Origin: an uncultured Planctomycetota bacterium
Lineage (GTDB): Bacteria > Planctomycetota > UBA1135 > GCA-002686595
Assembly: GCA_903928115.1 (NCBI GenBank)
Contig: CAIYPP010000122.1
Coordinates: 1 to 37,363, forward strand
Length of the DNA stretch: 37,363 bases
Direction: 5' to 3'
This document shows positions 17,900-27,051 of the stretch, one piece after another. The position numbers were made by a program, and so were the translations under genes. Each line of letters opens with the position of its first letter. The stretch's first letter is position 1. The notes below the pieces were generated by a model. That model was given only the letters and a program-made list of their open reading frames with translations, ran no database searches and was not told the origin of the DNA.

Positions 17900-19660
17900 C
17901 TACGACGTTCCGCGCAGTCGATAGCGCGCACAATCCCGGCCAGCGTGCTTCGCGTCGTAGAGCGCGAGGTCCGCCCGAGCGAGCAGCTCGTCCGTCGAAG
18001 CATCCGCGCTCTCGATCTTGGCGAGACCGATGCTCACCGAGACGGGGAGCTTCGTGCCGGCGTGAAATGCCGGGCGCTCCGCGAGCGCGCGTCTCAGGCG
18101 ATCGGCGAGCGCCAGCGCCTGTTCGGGCGTCGTCTCGGGAAGGAGCAGTGAGAACTCCTCCCCGCCCGTGCGCGCGAAGAAGTCCGACGCGCGGATCTCC
18201 CGCGCGACCTCGCCGGCGAAGTGCTGCAGCACGGCATCGCCCGCAGAGTGACCGAAGGTGTCGTTCACCAGCTTGAAGTGATCGAGGTCGAGGCTCGCGA
18301 CGACGCTCGAGACCTGCGTATGGCGGCGCACCCGCTCGAGCTCTTGGTGCAAGCGCTCCATGAAGCTGCGCCGATTGGCGATCCCCGTGACGAAGTCCGT
18401 CGTGGCCTGTCGCCGCAGCTCCCTCGAGAGCTCGACACGCTCGGTGATGTCCTCGAAGCTCGCGTACACCTGCTCGACGCGGCCCTCTCGTTCGAGAGGG
18501 ATCGCGTTGACCAAGATCCACACGCGCGATCCGTCGGGGCGGCAAACGCCCATCACGACGTCGCGCACTGCGGAGCCGGTGCGCAGCGCGATCATGGCAG
18601 GATGTTCCTCGCCGGGCAGGTCGCTTCCATCCTCTCGAATCGAACGCCATCGGGGGTCGATCGAGGTCCGCCCCTGCATCTGATCGAGGGTCAGCCCCAA
18701 GATGCGCTGGGCCGAGGGATTCGCAGCTGTGATGCGACCCTCGCGATCTTGGTACACCACGCCCTGTGCGACCGTCTCGAAGAGTGTCCGGTACGTGGAC
18801 TCGCTCTCCAACAAGCGCTGTTCTGCACGGCGTCGCGCGGTGATGTCGCTCAAGACACCGATCCAGCTCAAGCGTCCCCGCTCATCGCGGTGCGGACGTG
18901 CGATCGAGTGCACCCACTTTTCCACGCCGGACGGAGTGCGCACACGGAAGTCGAGTTCGCGGGGACCCGACGTGCTCGCCGTGCGCAGTGCGTGGAACGA
19001 CGTGGATCGGTCCAGCTCCACTACCTGATTCCAGAGGACGTCGGCGTCCGCGTACACCGCCTGCTCGGTGACCTCGAACAACTCCTCCACCGCGGGGCTG
19101 ATGTAGAGGAAGCGTCGCGCGCCGTCGACGATCTCGACGCGGTACATGACGCTCGGCATCGAGTTCGCAAGCAGACGGAAGAGCTCGGCGTGATCGTGCT
19201 CGCGACTCGCCGCTGCGTCTGCTTCCAACAGTCGGTGCTCGAGCAGGAGCAGTCCCGCGCTCCCGCGCAACGGCGACGAGCGCACGTCGAGGCTGCGAGA
19301 CGGTTCCTCTTCGCGGGCGTCGAGCTCCAGCGTGAGGGTGCGGACGCGCCCCGAGAGCAAGTCCGCCACCGCCGTCTCGAACGAGGAATTGAGCGACTCG
19401 ATGTGGTGTCCGAGTGCGCTCGCGCGCTCGAGCGCGTCGAGGTAGCGCGTTCCGTCGTGCACGTAGCCGGGAGAGCCCCCGAGAAGCTGGTGCAGCTCGC
19501 GCCAAGCGCGGTTGTGGGCCACGATGTTGCCGTCCGCCCCAACGACGCAGAGCGCCGTCTCCATGGACTCGACCACCTGCGTCCACAGACGGGCAGCCTC
19601 GCGCGCCGACTCCGCAGCGTGCCCCCCATCGCGAATGTGCCCTGCGAGCTTTCGGTTCAT
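17900..19660 (-). CDS. Triple-PAS diguanylate cyclase
   Basis: The product has 586 residues and no obvious transmembrane segment, so it is probably cytosolic. Three PAS-like domains are visible at about 27-145, 158-278 (ending DITARRRAEQRL) and 286-408 (ending DITERVELSREL). A GGDEF domain follows (about 420-582). The active site is GGEEF at 499-503, which is catalytic in this family. R490-A-S-D493 lies five residues upstream and matches the RxxD inhibitory site, so product feedback by c-di-GMP is likely. DLDHFKLVNDTFGHSAGD carries the metal- and GTP-binding Asp. The enzyme should convert two GTP to c-di-GMP. PAS ligands cannot be read. It is the third gene of a minus-strand signalling run, 107 nt after the histidine kinase gene; TAGGTT 15 nt upstream of its start is a weak -10 candidate. 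Confidence 0.9.
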   Translation of the reverse strand: MNRKLAGHIRDGGHAAESAREAARLWTQVVESMETALCVVGADGNIVAHNRAWRELHQLLGGSPGYVHDGTRYLDALERASALGHHIESLNSSFETAVADLLSGRVRTLTLELDAREEEPSRSLDVRSSPLRGSAGLLLLEHRLLEADAAASREHDHAELFRLLANSMPSVMYRVEIVDGARRFLYISPAVEELFEVTEQAVYADADVLWNQVVELDRSTSFHALRTASTSGPRELDFRVRTPSGVEKWVHSIARPHRDERGRLSWIGVLSDITARRRAEQRLLESESTYRTLFETVAQGVVYQDREGRITAANPSAQRILGLTLDQMQGRTSIDPRWRSIREDGSDLPGEEHPAMIALRTGSAVRDVVMGVCRPDGSRVWILVNAIPLEREGRVEQVYASFEDITERVELSRELRRQATTDFVTGIANRRSFMERLHQELERVRRHTQVSSVVASLDLDHFKLVNDTFGHSAGDAVLQHFAGEVAREIRASDFFARTGGEEFSLLLPETTPEQALALADRLRRALAERPAFHAGTKLPVSVSIGLAKIESADASTDELLARADLALYDAKHAGRDCARYRLRGTS

Positions 19661-19767
19661 GATCCGGACGCGCGGAACCTAGTGTCGCGCCCAACTCCTT
19701 TTGAGCCGGAAAACTGCGCATACCGGACGCCGCAAGGGCGCGTCCCAGATTCGAGAGCCGACACCCC

Positions 19768-21693
19768 TCAGGCCTCGAGCACCTCGCGCACCTTGCGGCT
19801 GAGCGCGGCGAAGGTGTACGGCTTGGCAATGAAGGACGCGTCCGCGGGCAAACCCGAGGGCGCGATGTGCCGATCGTCGGCGTAGCCCGACGTGAACAGA
19901 ACCGGCACGCTAGGTCGGAGCGCGCGGATCTGCTGCACCAGCTCGGCCCCGCTCATGCCGGGCATCACGACGTCCGTGAAGACCAAGGCGATCTCCGCGG
20001 CATGCTGCTCGAAGAGCCGCAGCGCGGCCTGAGGCGACGGTGCTGCGATGACGGTGTAGCCCGCGTTGGCCAGCGCACGGTCGACCAGCATTCGAATCGA
20101 GCTGTCGTCCTCCACGACGAGCACCGTCTCGCGCCCCGCGCTCCGACGGGCGGGCTCACGCTCGGCTTCGACTGGGCGTACCGGCAACGAAGAGATGGGC
20201 AGATACACGTGGAAGCGCGAGCCCACGCCGAGCTCGCTCTCGACGCGGATCGTGCCGCGCAGCCGCTGAACGATGGCGTACACGGTGGCAAGCCCGAGGC
20301 CCGTGCCGCCGACCTCGCCGAGCTTCGTCGTGAAGAACGGCTCGAAAATCCGGTCGACGATCGCCGGATCGATACCACAGCCCGTATCGGCGACGCAAAG
20401 CTCGACGTACTTGCCTTCCGTGAGATGGAGCGCACCCGCCTGCTCGGCGTCGAGCGACGTGGGAGTGGTCGAGATCGTGAGCCTTCCGCCCGACTTCATC
20501 GCATCGCGCGCGTTGATCGCGAGATTCATGAGCACTTGCTCGAGCTCGGACGCATCTCCGAGGACCGTACCGAGCGCGTCCCCGAGCTCGAGCCGAACCG
20601 CGATATCCTCGCCGATGACGCGCCCGAGCATGCGCAGCACATCGCGCACGATCGCGTTGATGTCGAGTGCGACAGGTTGCAGCACCTGACGGCGGCTGAA
20701 GGCCAAGAGCTGCGCCGTCAGCGCCGCTGCGCGCGCACCCGCCCGGCCGATTTCCTCCGCCGAGCGGCGCGCGGCGCTCTCCTCCGGCAGCTCGCTCGCG
20801 AGTAGCTCCGCCGTGGCGTTGATCACCGTGAGCAGGTTGTTGAAGTCGTGCGAGATTCCGCCCGCCAGCCGACCGACCGCTTCGAGCCGCTGCGAGCGCG
20901 CAAGCTGCTTCTGCATGCGGCGCCGCTCGCTGATGTCGCGGTAGATGCCGAGGATCGCGACCTGCTGGCCGCCGACGCGGATCGGAGTCGCCAAGAGCGA
21001 GACCTCGGCGAGCGTGCCGTCCTTGCGCCGCCGCACCGTGTCGATGTTGATGACCTCCGACTTGCCTGCGCGAACGCACAAGTCGGCGCCTTGCACGCGG
21101 AGATCCTGCGGGACGACGAGGGTGTCGATGTGGCGTCCGACGGCTTCATCCGGCGTGTATCCGAACAGCCGCGTGAACTCGGAATTGATGCGCTGCACCC
21201 GCCCGTCGGTGCCCAAGAACATGATCGCTTCGGGCGCGCCCTCGACGACCTGATCGAGGAACGCCGTCTTCCACATGCGATCGGCCTCGGCCGCCCGCTG
21301 CAGCGTCACGTCGCGGAAGAATCCGAGCATCCGCAGCTCGCCGTCGGTGCCGAGCTGCCCGCGCACGTCACCTTCGAGCACGACGCGGGTCCCAAAGGGG
21401 CCGTGCATCGAGAGCTCGATGCGTCGCGCGTCTCGATCGCGTGCCGCAGCGTCCAGCGCCGCCGCAACAACGGCACGAGATTCGTCACGAACAAAGTCGA
21501 CGAAGGGCTGCCCCTCGCTGCGCTCGCGGCTCACTCCGAGCGTCCGCATCCATGCAGCGTTCACGTAGGAGACCCGCCCCGCAAGATCCACCGCGAACAT
21601 GACCTCGTTGCAGAGGTCTAGCAAGTGGGCCGCGTCTGCGATCGGCCGATGCTCGAGAGTTCGTTCCTGCGGTGCGGACATGTCGCTGTGCAT
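19768..21693 (-). CDS. PAS hybrid sensor histidine kinase with C-terminal receiver
   Basis: The product has 641 residues and is soluble by inspection. Two PAS domains lie at about 20-130 and 145-257 (ending YRDISERRRMQ). The kinase core has H282 in GGISHDFNNLL, NLAINARDAM (N box), DTGCGID (G1), FEPFFTTK (F box) and GGTGLGLATVY (G2). HDFNNLL places it in the HPK4-type group. A receiver domain follows: acidic pair in VVEDDSS, phospho-acceptor D574 in VFTDVVMPGMSG, T601 in LFTSG and K624 in IAKPY. It should autophosphorylate on His and pass phosphate to its own receiver; no separate output regulator is adjacent, so a phosphorelay partner elsewhere is expected. The start follows the stop of the upstream cyclase gene by 10 nt, indicating co-transcription. 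A second ATG four codons in (21681) is an alternative start. Confidence 0.92.
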   Translation of the reverse strand: MHSDMSAPQERTLEHRPIADAAHLLDLCNEVMFAVDLAGRVSYVNAAWMRTLGVSRERSEGQPFVDFVRDESRAVVAAALDAAARDRDARRIELSMHGPFGTRVVLEGDVRGQLGTDGELRMLGFFRDVTLQRAAEADRMWKTAFLDQVVEGAPEAIMFLGTDGRVQRINSEFTRLFGYTPDEAVGRHIDTLVVPQDLRVQGADLCVRAGKSEVINIDTVRRRKDGTLAEVSLLATPIRVGGQQVAILGIYRDISERRRMQKQLARSQRLEAVGRLAGGISHDFNNLLTVINATAELLASELPEESAARRSAEEIGRAGARAAALTAQLLAFSRRQVLQPVALDINAIVRDVLRMLGRVIGEDIAVRLELGDALGTVLGDASELEQVLMNLAINARDAMKSGGRLTISTTPTSLDAEQAGALHLTEGKYVELCVADTGCGIDPAIVDRIFEPFFTTKLGEVGGTGLGLATVYAIVQRLRGTIRVESELGVGSRFHVYLPISSLPVRPVEAEREPARRSAGRETVLVVEDDSSIRMLVDRALANAGYTVIAAPSPQAALRLFEQHAAEIALVFTDVVMPGMSGAELVQQIRALRPSVPVLFTSGYADDRHIAPSGLPADASFIAKPYTFAALSRKVREVLEA

Positions 21694-21703
21694 CCCGGTG
21701 CCG

Positions 21704-24658
21704 CTAGAGGCCCGTCTCGATCTTCGCCGGAACTTCGACGGGCAAGTCTGCTCCGAAGCGGACCATGCGATCGCGGCCGGCTCGCTTGGCCGCGTACAGC
21801 GCGCGATCGGCTGCTTGGTAGAGCGCCTCGAACGCCGCGTCTCGCCCGACCTCCGCCGAGTGGGCGACCCCGAGGGATGCCGTCACGCTGCGCTCTCCCA
21901 CGAAACAGCCCGCGCGCAGCGTGTTGAGCAGAGACTGCATCCGCTGCTCGGTCACTTCGGGAGAGATGTCCGTGAGGAAGATCGCAAACTCTTCGCCGCC
22001 GACGCGTGCGCACAAATCTGCCTCGCGCATGTGGCGACGCATGAGCAGCGCGACGCGTCGCAGCAGCTCGTCTCCCACGTCGTGGCCGAGCGTGTCGTTG
22101 ACGGTCTTGAAGTGGTCGATGTCGAGCAGACACAGGGCGAAGGGCTGCCCCGAGCGGCGACAGCGCGCGAGCTCGCGGGCCACCTCCTGTACGAACGCAC
22201 GTCGGTTGGGCAGCTCCGTGAGCTCGTCCGTGAGCGCCAAGCGCTCCAGTGTCTCGCGCAGCGCGATGTTGGAGAGCGCGCCCGACACAGCCTGCGCCAG
22301 CGACTCGAACTGCGAGCGCACCGCCTCGAAGTCGGCGAGCGAACGCACGACTTCGCCCTGCGGAATTCGGATCGAGAGCAGCGCGACGTTGCGGCCATTC
22401 GCAAGCAGCGGCGCGCAAAACTCCGTCGCTCCCGAGTCGCCCGTGCTGTGAGTACAAGGCAACGTGTCGCCGTCGCGCCATGACCCGTAGGGGCGGTGCG
22501 CCCGCAGCGCCCAGCAGTGGCGTGTGGAGATCGACTCCAAAGGTACGCCGTGCGTGCCGCGTTGGACGTGCCGCGCCAGACGGAATCCTCCGCCCGGGGT
22601 GTCGTCCGTGTAGAGCGCGAAGCTCGCGGCGGGAAAGAGCCGCGTCATGTGTCGGCCGAGCACCTCGAAGCCTTCGCTCAGATTCGCGCTCGACTGCAAG
22701 AGGTCGATGCACTCCGAGTGGCTCTTGTTGTGCTGCTGAATGCGGGCTGCTTGCGCAAGCTCGGCTTCGAGCCGGAGCTTTTCACGGTGCGTCTCCTCCG
22801 CCGCCATGCGCTGGCGCTGGTCACGCACCGAGAGCAAGAGGTCGCTGGCCTTGCCGTCGGCGGTCTTGACGCGCGAGCCCACCACCTCGACTCGGAAGGC
22901 AACTCCGTCGAGGTCCTTGGTCAGGAGTTGCACCGGCGACGTGGGCGCGCCCTCCTCCGCAGCGACGAGCAGCTCGAGGCTGCGCGGACCCGGCTCGAGC
23001 GGGAAGAGCTTCGCGAGCGCGGCCAACAGCCCGTCCGGCTCCGACTGCACGAGTCGATCGAGGCGCGAGAGCAGCGTACGCGCGGCGGCGTTGGCGAAGG
23101 TCACCTTTCCATCGTCGCGCAGTGCGACGAAACCCGAGTCCAGTGCGCCGAGCACTCGGTCTTGCAATTCCTTCGCTGCCGCGAGCTCGCGCGTGAAGCG
23201 CGCATGCTCCTCTTCGAGAACGATCGCGCTCAGCGCCGCGCCGAGATACGCGAGGACAGGCTCGATGGTGGCGAGCATCGCGTCGTCGTAGCCGCCGATG
23301 CGGTTTGCGAGGCCGACGAGACCCACCATGTTCGCTCCGTCGCGGATCGGAAGTCCGGCAAACGTTCGGAGCGGCGGATGGCCGTTCGGTCGCCCGTGCG
23401 CGCGGAGGTCGTTGGCGACGTCGTTGGAGATGAGGCGGTGCTGACTCGTGATGGCGCGCCCGAACAGGGTGTTCATGTTGCGGAACACCAGGCCCGTCGA
23501 CTCTTGCGAGCGATAGAGCTCGCGCGTCGCGTCGTCCCACGCGATGTTCGTGATGGCCTTGGTGCGCAGGAAAGGCCCCTGCTCGTCCTGCCCCGTGAAG
23601 CCGATGAATCCGTACTCGCTGCCGGTCAGCGCGAGCAGCCGATCGAGCACGAAGCGCCACCATTCCCGCCCCTTCTCGCCCGAGAAGAGTCGCGTCTGCG
23701 ACTCTCCGATCAGCGAGAGCATCTCGTTTTGGAGGCGCAGGGCATCTTCATTGGCCACCGTCGCGCCCACATCGCGAGCCGTCGCAAAGATGCGCGTCTC
23801 TCCGGGCGCCGGTGCGTGCGCGGTCCACTCGAGCCAGACGTAGCTTCCGTCCGAGCGGCGGTAGCGGATGCGTAGGCCCGCGAGCTCTTGCCCGCGTCGC
23901 AGCTGCTCCAGTCCGGCCCTCGTCCGCTCGAGGTCGTCGGGGTGCACGAACTCCCCGTAGGCACGGCCACGAAGGGACTCGATCTCCCATCCGAGCACTT
24001 CGGTCCAGCGCCGGTTGATCTCCAGCAGGTGTCCGTCGAGGTCCGCGATGCAGTTGAGGTCGACCGAGTTGTGGAAGTGGCGCGAGTGGATCTGGAGTTC
24101 ACTCTCAGCGCGCTTCAGCCCCTGCTCCTGACGATTCGCCACCAGCTGCTGCATGGCGACCGTACCCAGGTTGCGCAGCTGATCGAGCTGCGCGCTCGTC
24201 GCTCGGCGCGGCCACGTGTCCATCACGCCGAGCGCGCCGATCACCGCTCCCTCCGGCGCGACCAACGGGACCGCAACAAGGAATCGCGGACGAACTTCGG
24301 AACGCACGAAGTCCGAGTCCGCGAAGCGCGGATCGACCACGGCATCCTCGATGACAAGCTCGGCTCCCGTGCGAACGACCAAGTCGAACGGACAGTTGTC
24401 GCGCTTGCCCTGCGCGATCGCCATTCCGTGGCGCGCAACGAAGTGCACGACCGTTCGATCGATCAAGGCGATGACGCCGATCGGCGCGTCGAACATGCGG
24501 CTCGCGATGCGTGCGATGCTCTCGAGCACCGGATCCGAGTCCCCGCCGACTCTGGCGTATTCGATCGAGACGTCGACCCTCGCGCCCTCGCGGTCGACGC
24601 TCGGTTGCTGCGCAGCGGGAGCTCCGCGCGAGCTGGGGGGAGAGTTCTTGAAGTCCAT
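21704..24658 (-). CDS. Multi-GAF/PAS diguanylate cyclase
   Basis: The product has 984 residues and no clear transmembrane helix. Approximate order: GAF (40-180, with CPFDLVVRTG and VAVPLVAPEGAVIGALGVMD), PAS (190-305), second GAF (325-490, with FAGLPIRDGANMVGLVGLANR), a PAS-like segment (500-640), a helical linker, a third GAF-like region (about 665-800) and GGDEF (about 810-970). The catalytic motif is GGEEF at 887-891. R878-E-A-D881 five residues upstream is an RxxD inhibitory site. DIDHFKTVNDTLGHDVGD is intact, so an active c-di-GMP synthase with feedback control is expected. The many sensory modules suggest integration of several small-molecule or redox cues; ligands are unknown. It is the first gene of the minus-strand run and is followed after 10 nt by the hybrid kinase. 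Confidence 0.9.
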   Translation of the reverse strand: MDFKNSPPSSRGAPAAQQPSVDREGARVDVSIEYARVGGDSDPVLESIARIASRMFDAPIGVIALIDRTVVHFVARHGMAIAQGKRDNCPFDLVVRTGAELVIEDAVVDPRFADSDFVRSEVRPRFLVAVPLVAPEGAVIGALGVMDTWPRRATSAQLDQLRNLGTVAMQQLVANRQEQGLKRAESELQIHSRHFHNSVDLNCIADLDGHLLEINRRWTEVLGWEIESLRGRAYGEFVHPDDLERTRAGLEQLRRGQELAGLRIRYRRSDGSYVWLEWTAHAPAPGETRIFATARDVGATVANEDALRLQNEMLSLIGESQTRLFSGEKGREWWRFVLDRLLALTGSEYGFIGFTGQDEQGPFLRTKAITNIAWDDATRELYRSQESTGLVFRNMNTLFGRAITSQHRLISNDVANDLRAHGRPNGHPPLRTFAGLPIRDGANMVGLVGLANRIGGYDDAMLATIEPVLAYLGAALSAIVLEEEHARFTRELAAAKELQDRVLGALDSGFVALRDDGKVTFANAAARTLLSRLDRLVQSEPDGLLAALAKLFPLEPGPRSLELLVAAEEGAPTSPVQLLTKDLDGVAFRVEVVGSRVKTADGKASDLLLSVRDQRQRMAAEETHREKLRLEAELAQAARIQQHNKSHSECIDLLQSSANLSEGFEVLGRHMTRLFPAASFALYTDDTPGGGFRLARHVQRGTHGVPLESISTRHCWALRAHRPYGSWRDGDTLPCTHSTGDSGATEFCAPLLANGRNVALLSIRIPQGEVVRSLADFEAVRSQFESLAQAVSGALSNIALRETLERLALTDELTELPNRRAFVQEVARELARCRRSGQPFALCLLDIDHFKTVNDTLGHDVGDELLRRVALLMRRHMREADLCARVGGEEFAIFLTDISPEVTEQRMQSLLNTLRAGCFVGERSVTASLGVAHSAEVGRDAAFEALYQAADRALYAAKRAGRDRMVRFGADLPVEVPAKIETGL

Positions 24659-24719
24659 CCGTGCGAGAGGGGAAGCCGGCGTTTGCGAGCGGGGGAAGCC
24701 AGTTTGATCCGCTTTTGCG

Positions 24720-24733
24720 TTTCAGTTCTGAAA
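24720..24733. promoter_or_regulatory. Inverted repeat upstream of the signalling operon
   Basis: TTTCAG-TT-CTGAAA is a perfect 6-bp inverted repeat with a 2-nt centre, 62 nt upstream of the 984-residue cyclase start and beside a TAGCAT hexamer on the minus strand. It has the size and symmetry of an operator, but no regulator can be assigned. Confidence 0.3.
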
Positions 24734-24899
24734 TGCTAGCTGGGCTCGGCAGTGGACAGGGTACGTGATTCTCGCCAAACCATCATGGGGAATTGTGCGC
24801 AGAAACGCCGCCTGCAAAATCCTACTGGCGCCGGCAAAAAATCAGGTCTCTACCCCCCCGCGTCTCGCCCCGGCAAGCTCGGCCGAGCGCTCGCCCCCA

Positions 24900-25748
24900 T
24901 CAATACGGATACGACGACTGCGAGCGCTCGCGGTGGTGCATCCAGGCCAGGGCGAGAGCGATGAGGAGCGGCAGGGCCAACCACACCCAGCGCAGGACTC
25001 GCCGCCGGATGCAGGGCTCGGCCCGGCCGCCCCAGACGAGGCATGCGGGTGCGGCCGCAAGGCACCAGCGGGCGCCCGGCGGCAGGCTGGAGAAACGCTC
25101 CGCAGCGAGCCCCAAGAGGACGGACTGAGCGACGGCGACCAGGGCGATCGAGCGACTGAAGTCCGCACCGCTCCCGAGCCTGCCGGCCACGGCCGCCGCG
25201 ACACACACCGCGGCGAGGGTGGCTCCGAACTGGCCGTAGGTGAGCGAGCCGGTCAGCGCGGCGGCAGCGGCGACCGCGGCGGACAAGGCCGCCAAGAGGA
25301 ACCCGCCGCCGCCCTCCTCGCGCGACGCGCTCTCCATCCCGATCGTCCCCAGCGCTACCGCCAGCCCGGCGCCGCCGACATCGCGCACGAGCTCCAGCGC
25401 TCCCATCCCGCCGACCTGCTGGCGCAGCAGCACGAGCGCCCCGCCCGCTCCGGCCACAGCGGCAGCGGCCCCAAAGCCGATGCCACCCCAACGACGCCCC
25501 ACGAGCGTCGCCCCCAAAGCCAACGCGACGGTCCACGCCAAGGCGTCGTTCGAAGTGGCCGGCGGCAGGGCGGGCAGTCCGCCGAGCGTCGCGCAGTGCC
25601 CGACGAAGTAGCCGAGCGCGAGCCCGCTCGCCCCCCATCCACCGACGGCGCCGCGACGGGCTCCCCACAGGCAGGCAAGGCCCGCCACGAGCGCAGGGAA
25701 CACGAGCAGACCGAGTGCGAGTGCGATCGGGTGCGTGGAGAGGTCCAT
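24900..25748 (-). CDS. Polytopic Ala/Gly-rich membrane protein, function unknown
   Basis: The product has 282 residues. I do not recognise the family. Almost the entire chain is hydrophobic, with about eight to ten membrane-spanning stretches (for example LGLLVFPALVAGLACLW near the N-terminus and LALPLLIALALAWM near the C-terminus). It has few charges and ends in a short polar tail. There are no catalytic or transporter signature motifs that I can name. The start at 25748 (MDLSTHP) is preceded seven nt upstream by TAAGGT; the frame stays open far upstream but there it runs antisense to the patatin gene. It is divergent from that gene and upstream, on the same strand, of the signalling run. 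The extreme GC-rich Ala codon content resembles its neighbours, so no recent transfer is suggested. Confidence 0.75.
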   Translation of the reverse strand: MDLSTHPIALALGLLVFPALVAGLACLWGARRGAVGGWGASGLALGYFVGHCATLGGLPALPPATSNDALAWTVALALGATLVGRRWGGIGFGAAAAVAGAGGALVLLRQQVGGMGALELVRDVGGAGLAVALGTIGMESASREEGGGGFLLAALSAAVAAAAALTGSLTYGQFGATLAAVCVAAAVAGRLGSGADFSRSIALVAVAQSVLLGLAAERFSSLPPGARWCLAAAPACLVWGGRAEPCIRRRVLRWVWLALPLLIALALAWMHHRERSQSSYPY

Positions 25749-25755
25749 GGCGCGC

Positions 25756-25761
25756 ACCTTA
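25756..25761 (-). promoter_or_regulatory. Candidate -10 element (TAAGGT) for the membrane-protein gene
   Basis: Read on the minus strand, TAAGGT ends 7 nt before the ATG at 25748, so the transcript would begin at or near the start codon. No -35 box is recognised. The 102-bp divergent gap must also serve the patatin gene. Confidence 0.3.
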
Positions 25762-25850
25762 TCAGTCCGCGGGCCGAGTGTGCCCGCGGCGACATTGAGG
25801 CTCCCGCCGTGAAAGCGTCGAAGAAGCTGCCTAGGTTGGAAGCACGCAGG

Positions 25851-27017
25851 ATGGCACCGAAGCTGGCACTCGTGATGGGAGGCGGCGGGGCGCGCGCCGC
25901 TTATCAGGCGGGCGTGCTGCGGGCGATCGCGCGGCGCTACCCCGAGCTCGACCTGCCGATCCTCGCGGGCGTCTCCGCTGGGGCGATCAACACCGCGTTC
26001 CTCGCCTCGAACGAAGGCAGCTTCGGGCAGCGCGTGGAAGAGCTGGAGGAGCTCTGGCGCGGGCTCTCGACCGAGCGCGTGCTGCGGAGCGATGCGCTCA
26101 CGCTGCTCAAGACCGCGGCCCGCTGGGCGCTGCGCCTCTCGAGCGGCTCGAGCACCCTCGCGCCGCGCCCGCGTGCGATGGTCGACACCGCGCCGCTGCG
26201 CGAGCTCCTCACTCACGCCCTGCGCGCGCACGAAGGCGCGCTGCCCGGAATCGCGCGCAACCTCGCGCGCGGTCTCGAAGCCGTCGCGATCACGACCACC
26301 GACTACGCATCGGGCACGTCGATTACACACGTGCAGTCGAAGACCCCGCGCGCGTGGGTACGGCCGCATCGAGTCGGCGTCGCCACCGATCTCACGGTCG
26401 AGCACATCATGGCGAGCTCGGCGCTGCCGCTCTTCTTCCCCGCCGTCCGCATCGCAAGCACGTGGCATGGCGACGGCGGCATCGGGCTCACCGCGCCGCT
26501 CTCGCCCGCGGTCCACCTCGGCGCCGACCGCATCCTCGCGATCTCGACGCGCTACGAGCGCTCGTCGCGCGAGGCGCCCCCTGCGAGCGAGCAGTACCCG
26601 CCTCCGACGCAGGTGATCGGGCTCCTGATGAGCGCCATCTTCCTCGACATGCTCGACCAAGACGCGCTGAACCTCGAGCGCGTCAACGGGCTGATCGAGG
26701 GCCTGTCGGAGGAGCGTCGCGCGGGCCTGAGGCCGGTGCGGCTGCTCTTGCTGCGCCCCACGCGCAACATCGCCTCGCTCGCCGCACAGTACGAGAACCG
26801 TCTGCCGCAGCCCTACCGCTTCCTCATGCGCGGAACGGGCACGAAAGAGACTCGCACGCCCGAGTCGCTCTCGATGGTGCTGTTCGAAGGGTCGTACACG
26901 AGCGAGCTGATCGCGATGGGCGAAGAGGACACCGAGCGACGCATGGACGAGATCGCGGCCTTCTTGGAGGGCGAGGACCGCGCGGCGCTGTACGCGACGG
27001 GCTTCCGGCGCGTGTGA
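25851..27017 (+). CDS. Patatin-like phospholipase
   Basis: The product has 388 residues. The patatin fold is clear: GGGGARAAYQAG (10-21) forms the oxyanion hole, GVSAG (40-44) carries nucleophile S42, and DGGIG carries the second dyad residue D208. Such enzymes hydrolyse acyl esters of phospholipids or neutral lipids using a Ser-Asp dyad. There is no signal peptide or membrane segment, so a cytosolic or membrane-associated role is expected. The C-terminal 150 residues are helical and unassigned. An in-frame GTG at 25809 would add 14 basic residues; the ATG at 25851 gives the typical compact N-terminus. It is followed after 34 nt by the large PVC-type cytochrome gene on the same strand, but a shared function is not evident. 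Confidence 0.9.
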   Translation: MAPKLALVMGGGGARAAYQAGVLRAIARRYPELDLPILAGVSAGAINTAFLASNEGSFGQRVEELEELWRGLSTERVLRSDALTLLKTAARWALRLSSGSSTLAPRPRAMVDTAPLRELLTHALRAHEGALPGIARNLARGLEAVAITTTDYASGTSITHVQSKTPRAWVRPHRVGVATDLTVEHIMASSALPLFFPAVRIASTWHGDGGIGLTAPLSPAVHLGADRILAISTRYERSSREAPPASEQYPPPTQVIGLLMSAIFLDMLDQDALNLERVNGLIEGLSEERRAGLRPVRLLLLRPTRNIASLAAQYENRLPQPYRFLMRGTGTKETRTPESLSMVLFEGSYTSELIAMGEEDTERRMDEIAAFLEGEDRAALYATGFRRV

Positions 27018-27051
27018 AATCGCGGCGGCTGGGGCAAGATGGCGCCGCGCC

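Noticed and set aside
24765..25850. Plus-strand extension of the patatin frame upstream of 25851
   Set aside because: The extra ~360 residues are low-complexity Arg/Gly/Ala sequence antisense to the membrane-protein gene and have no homologous part in patatins.
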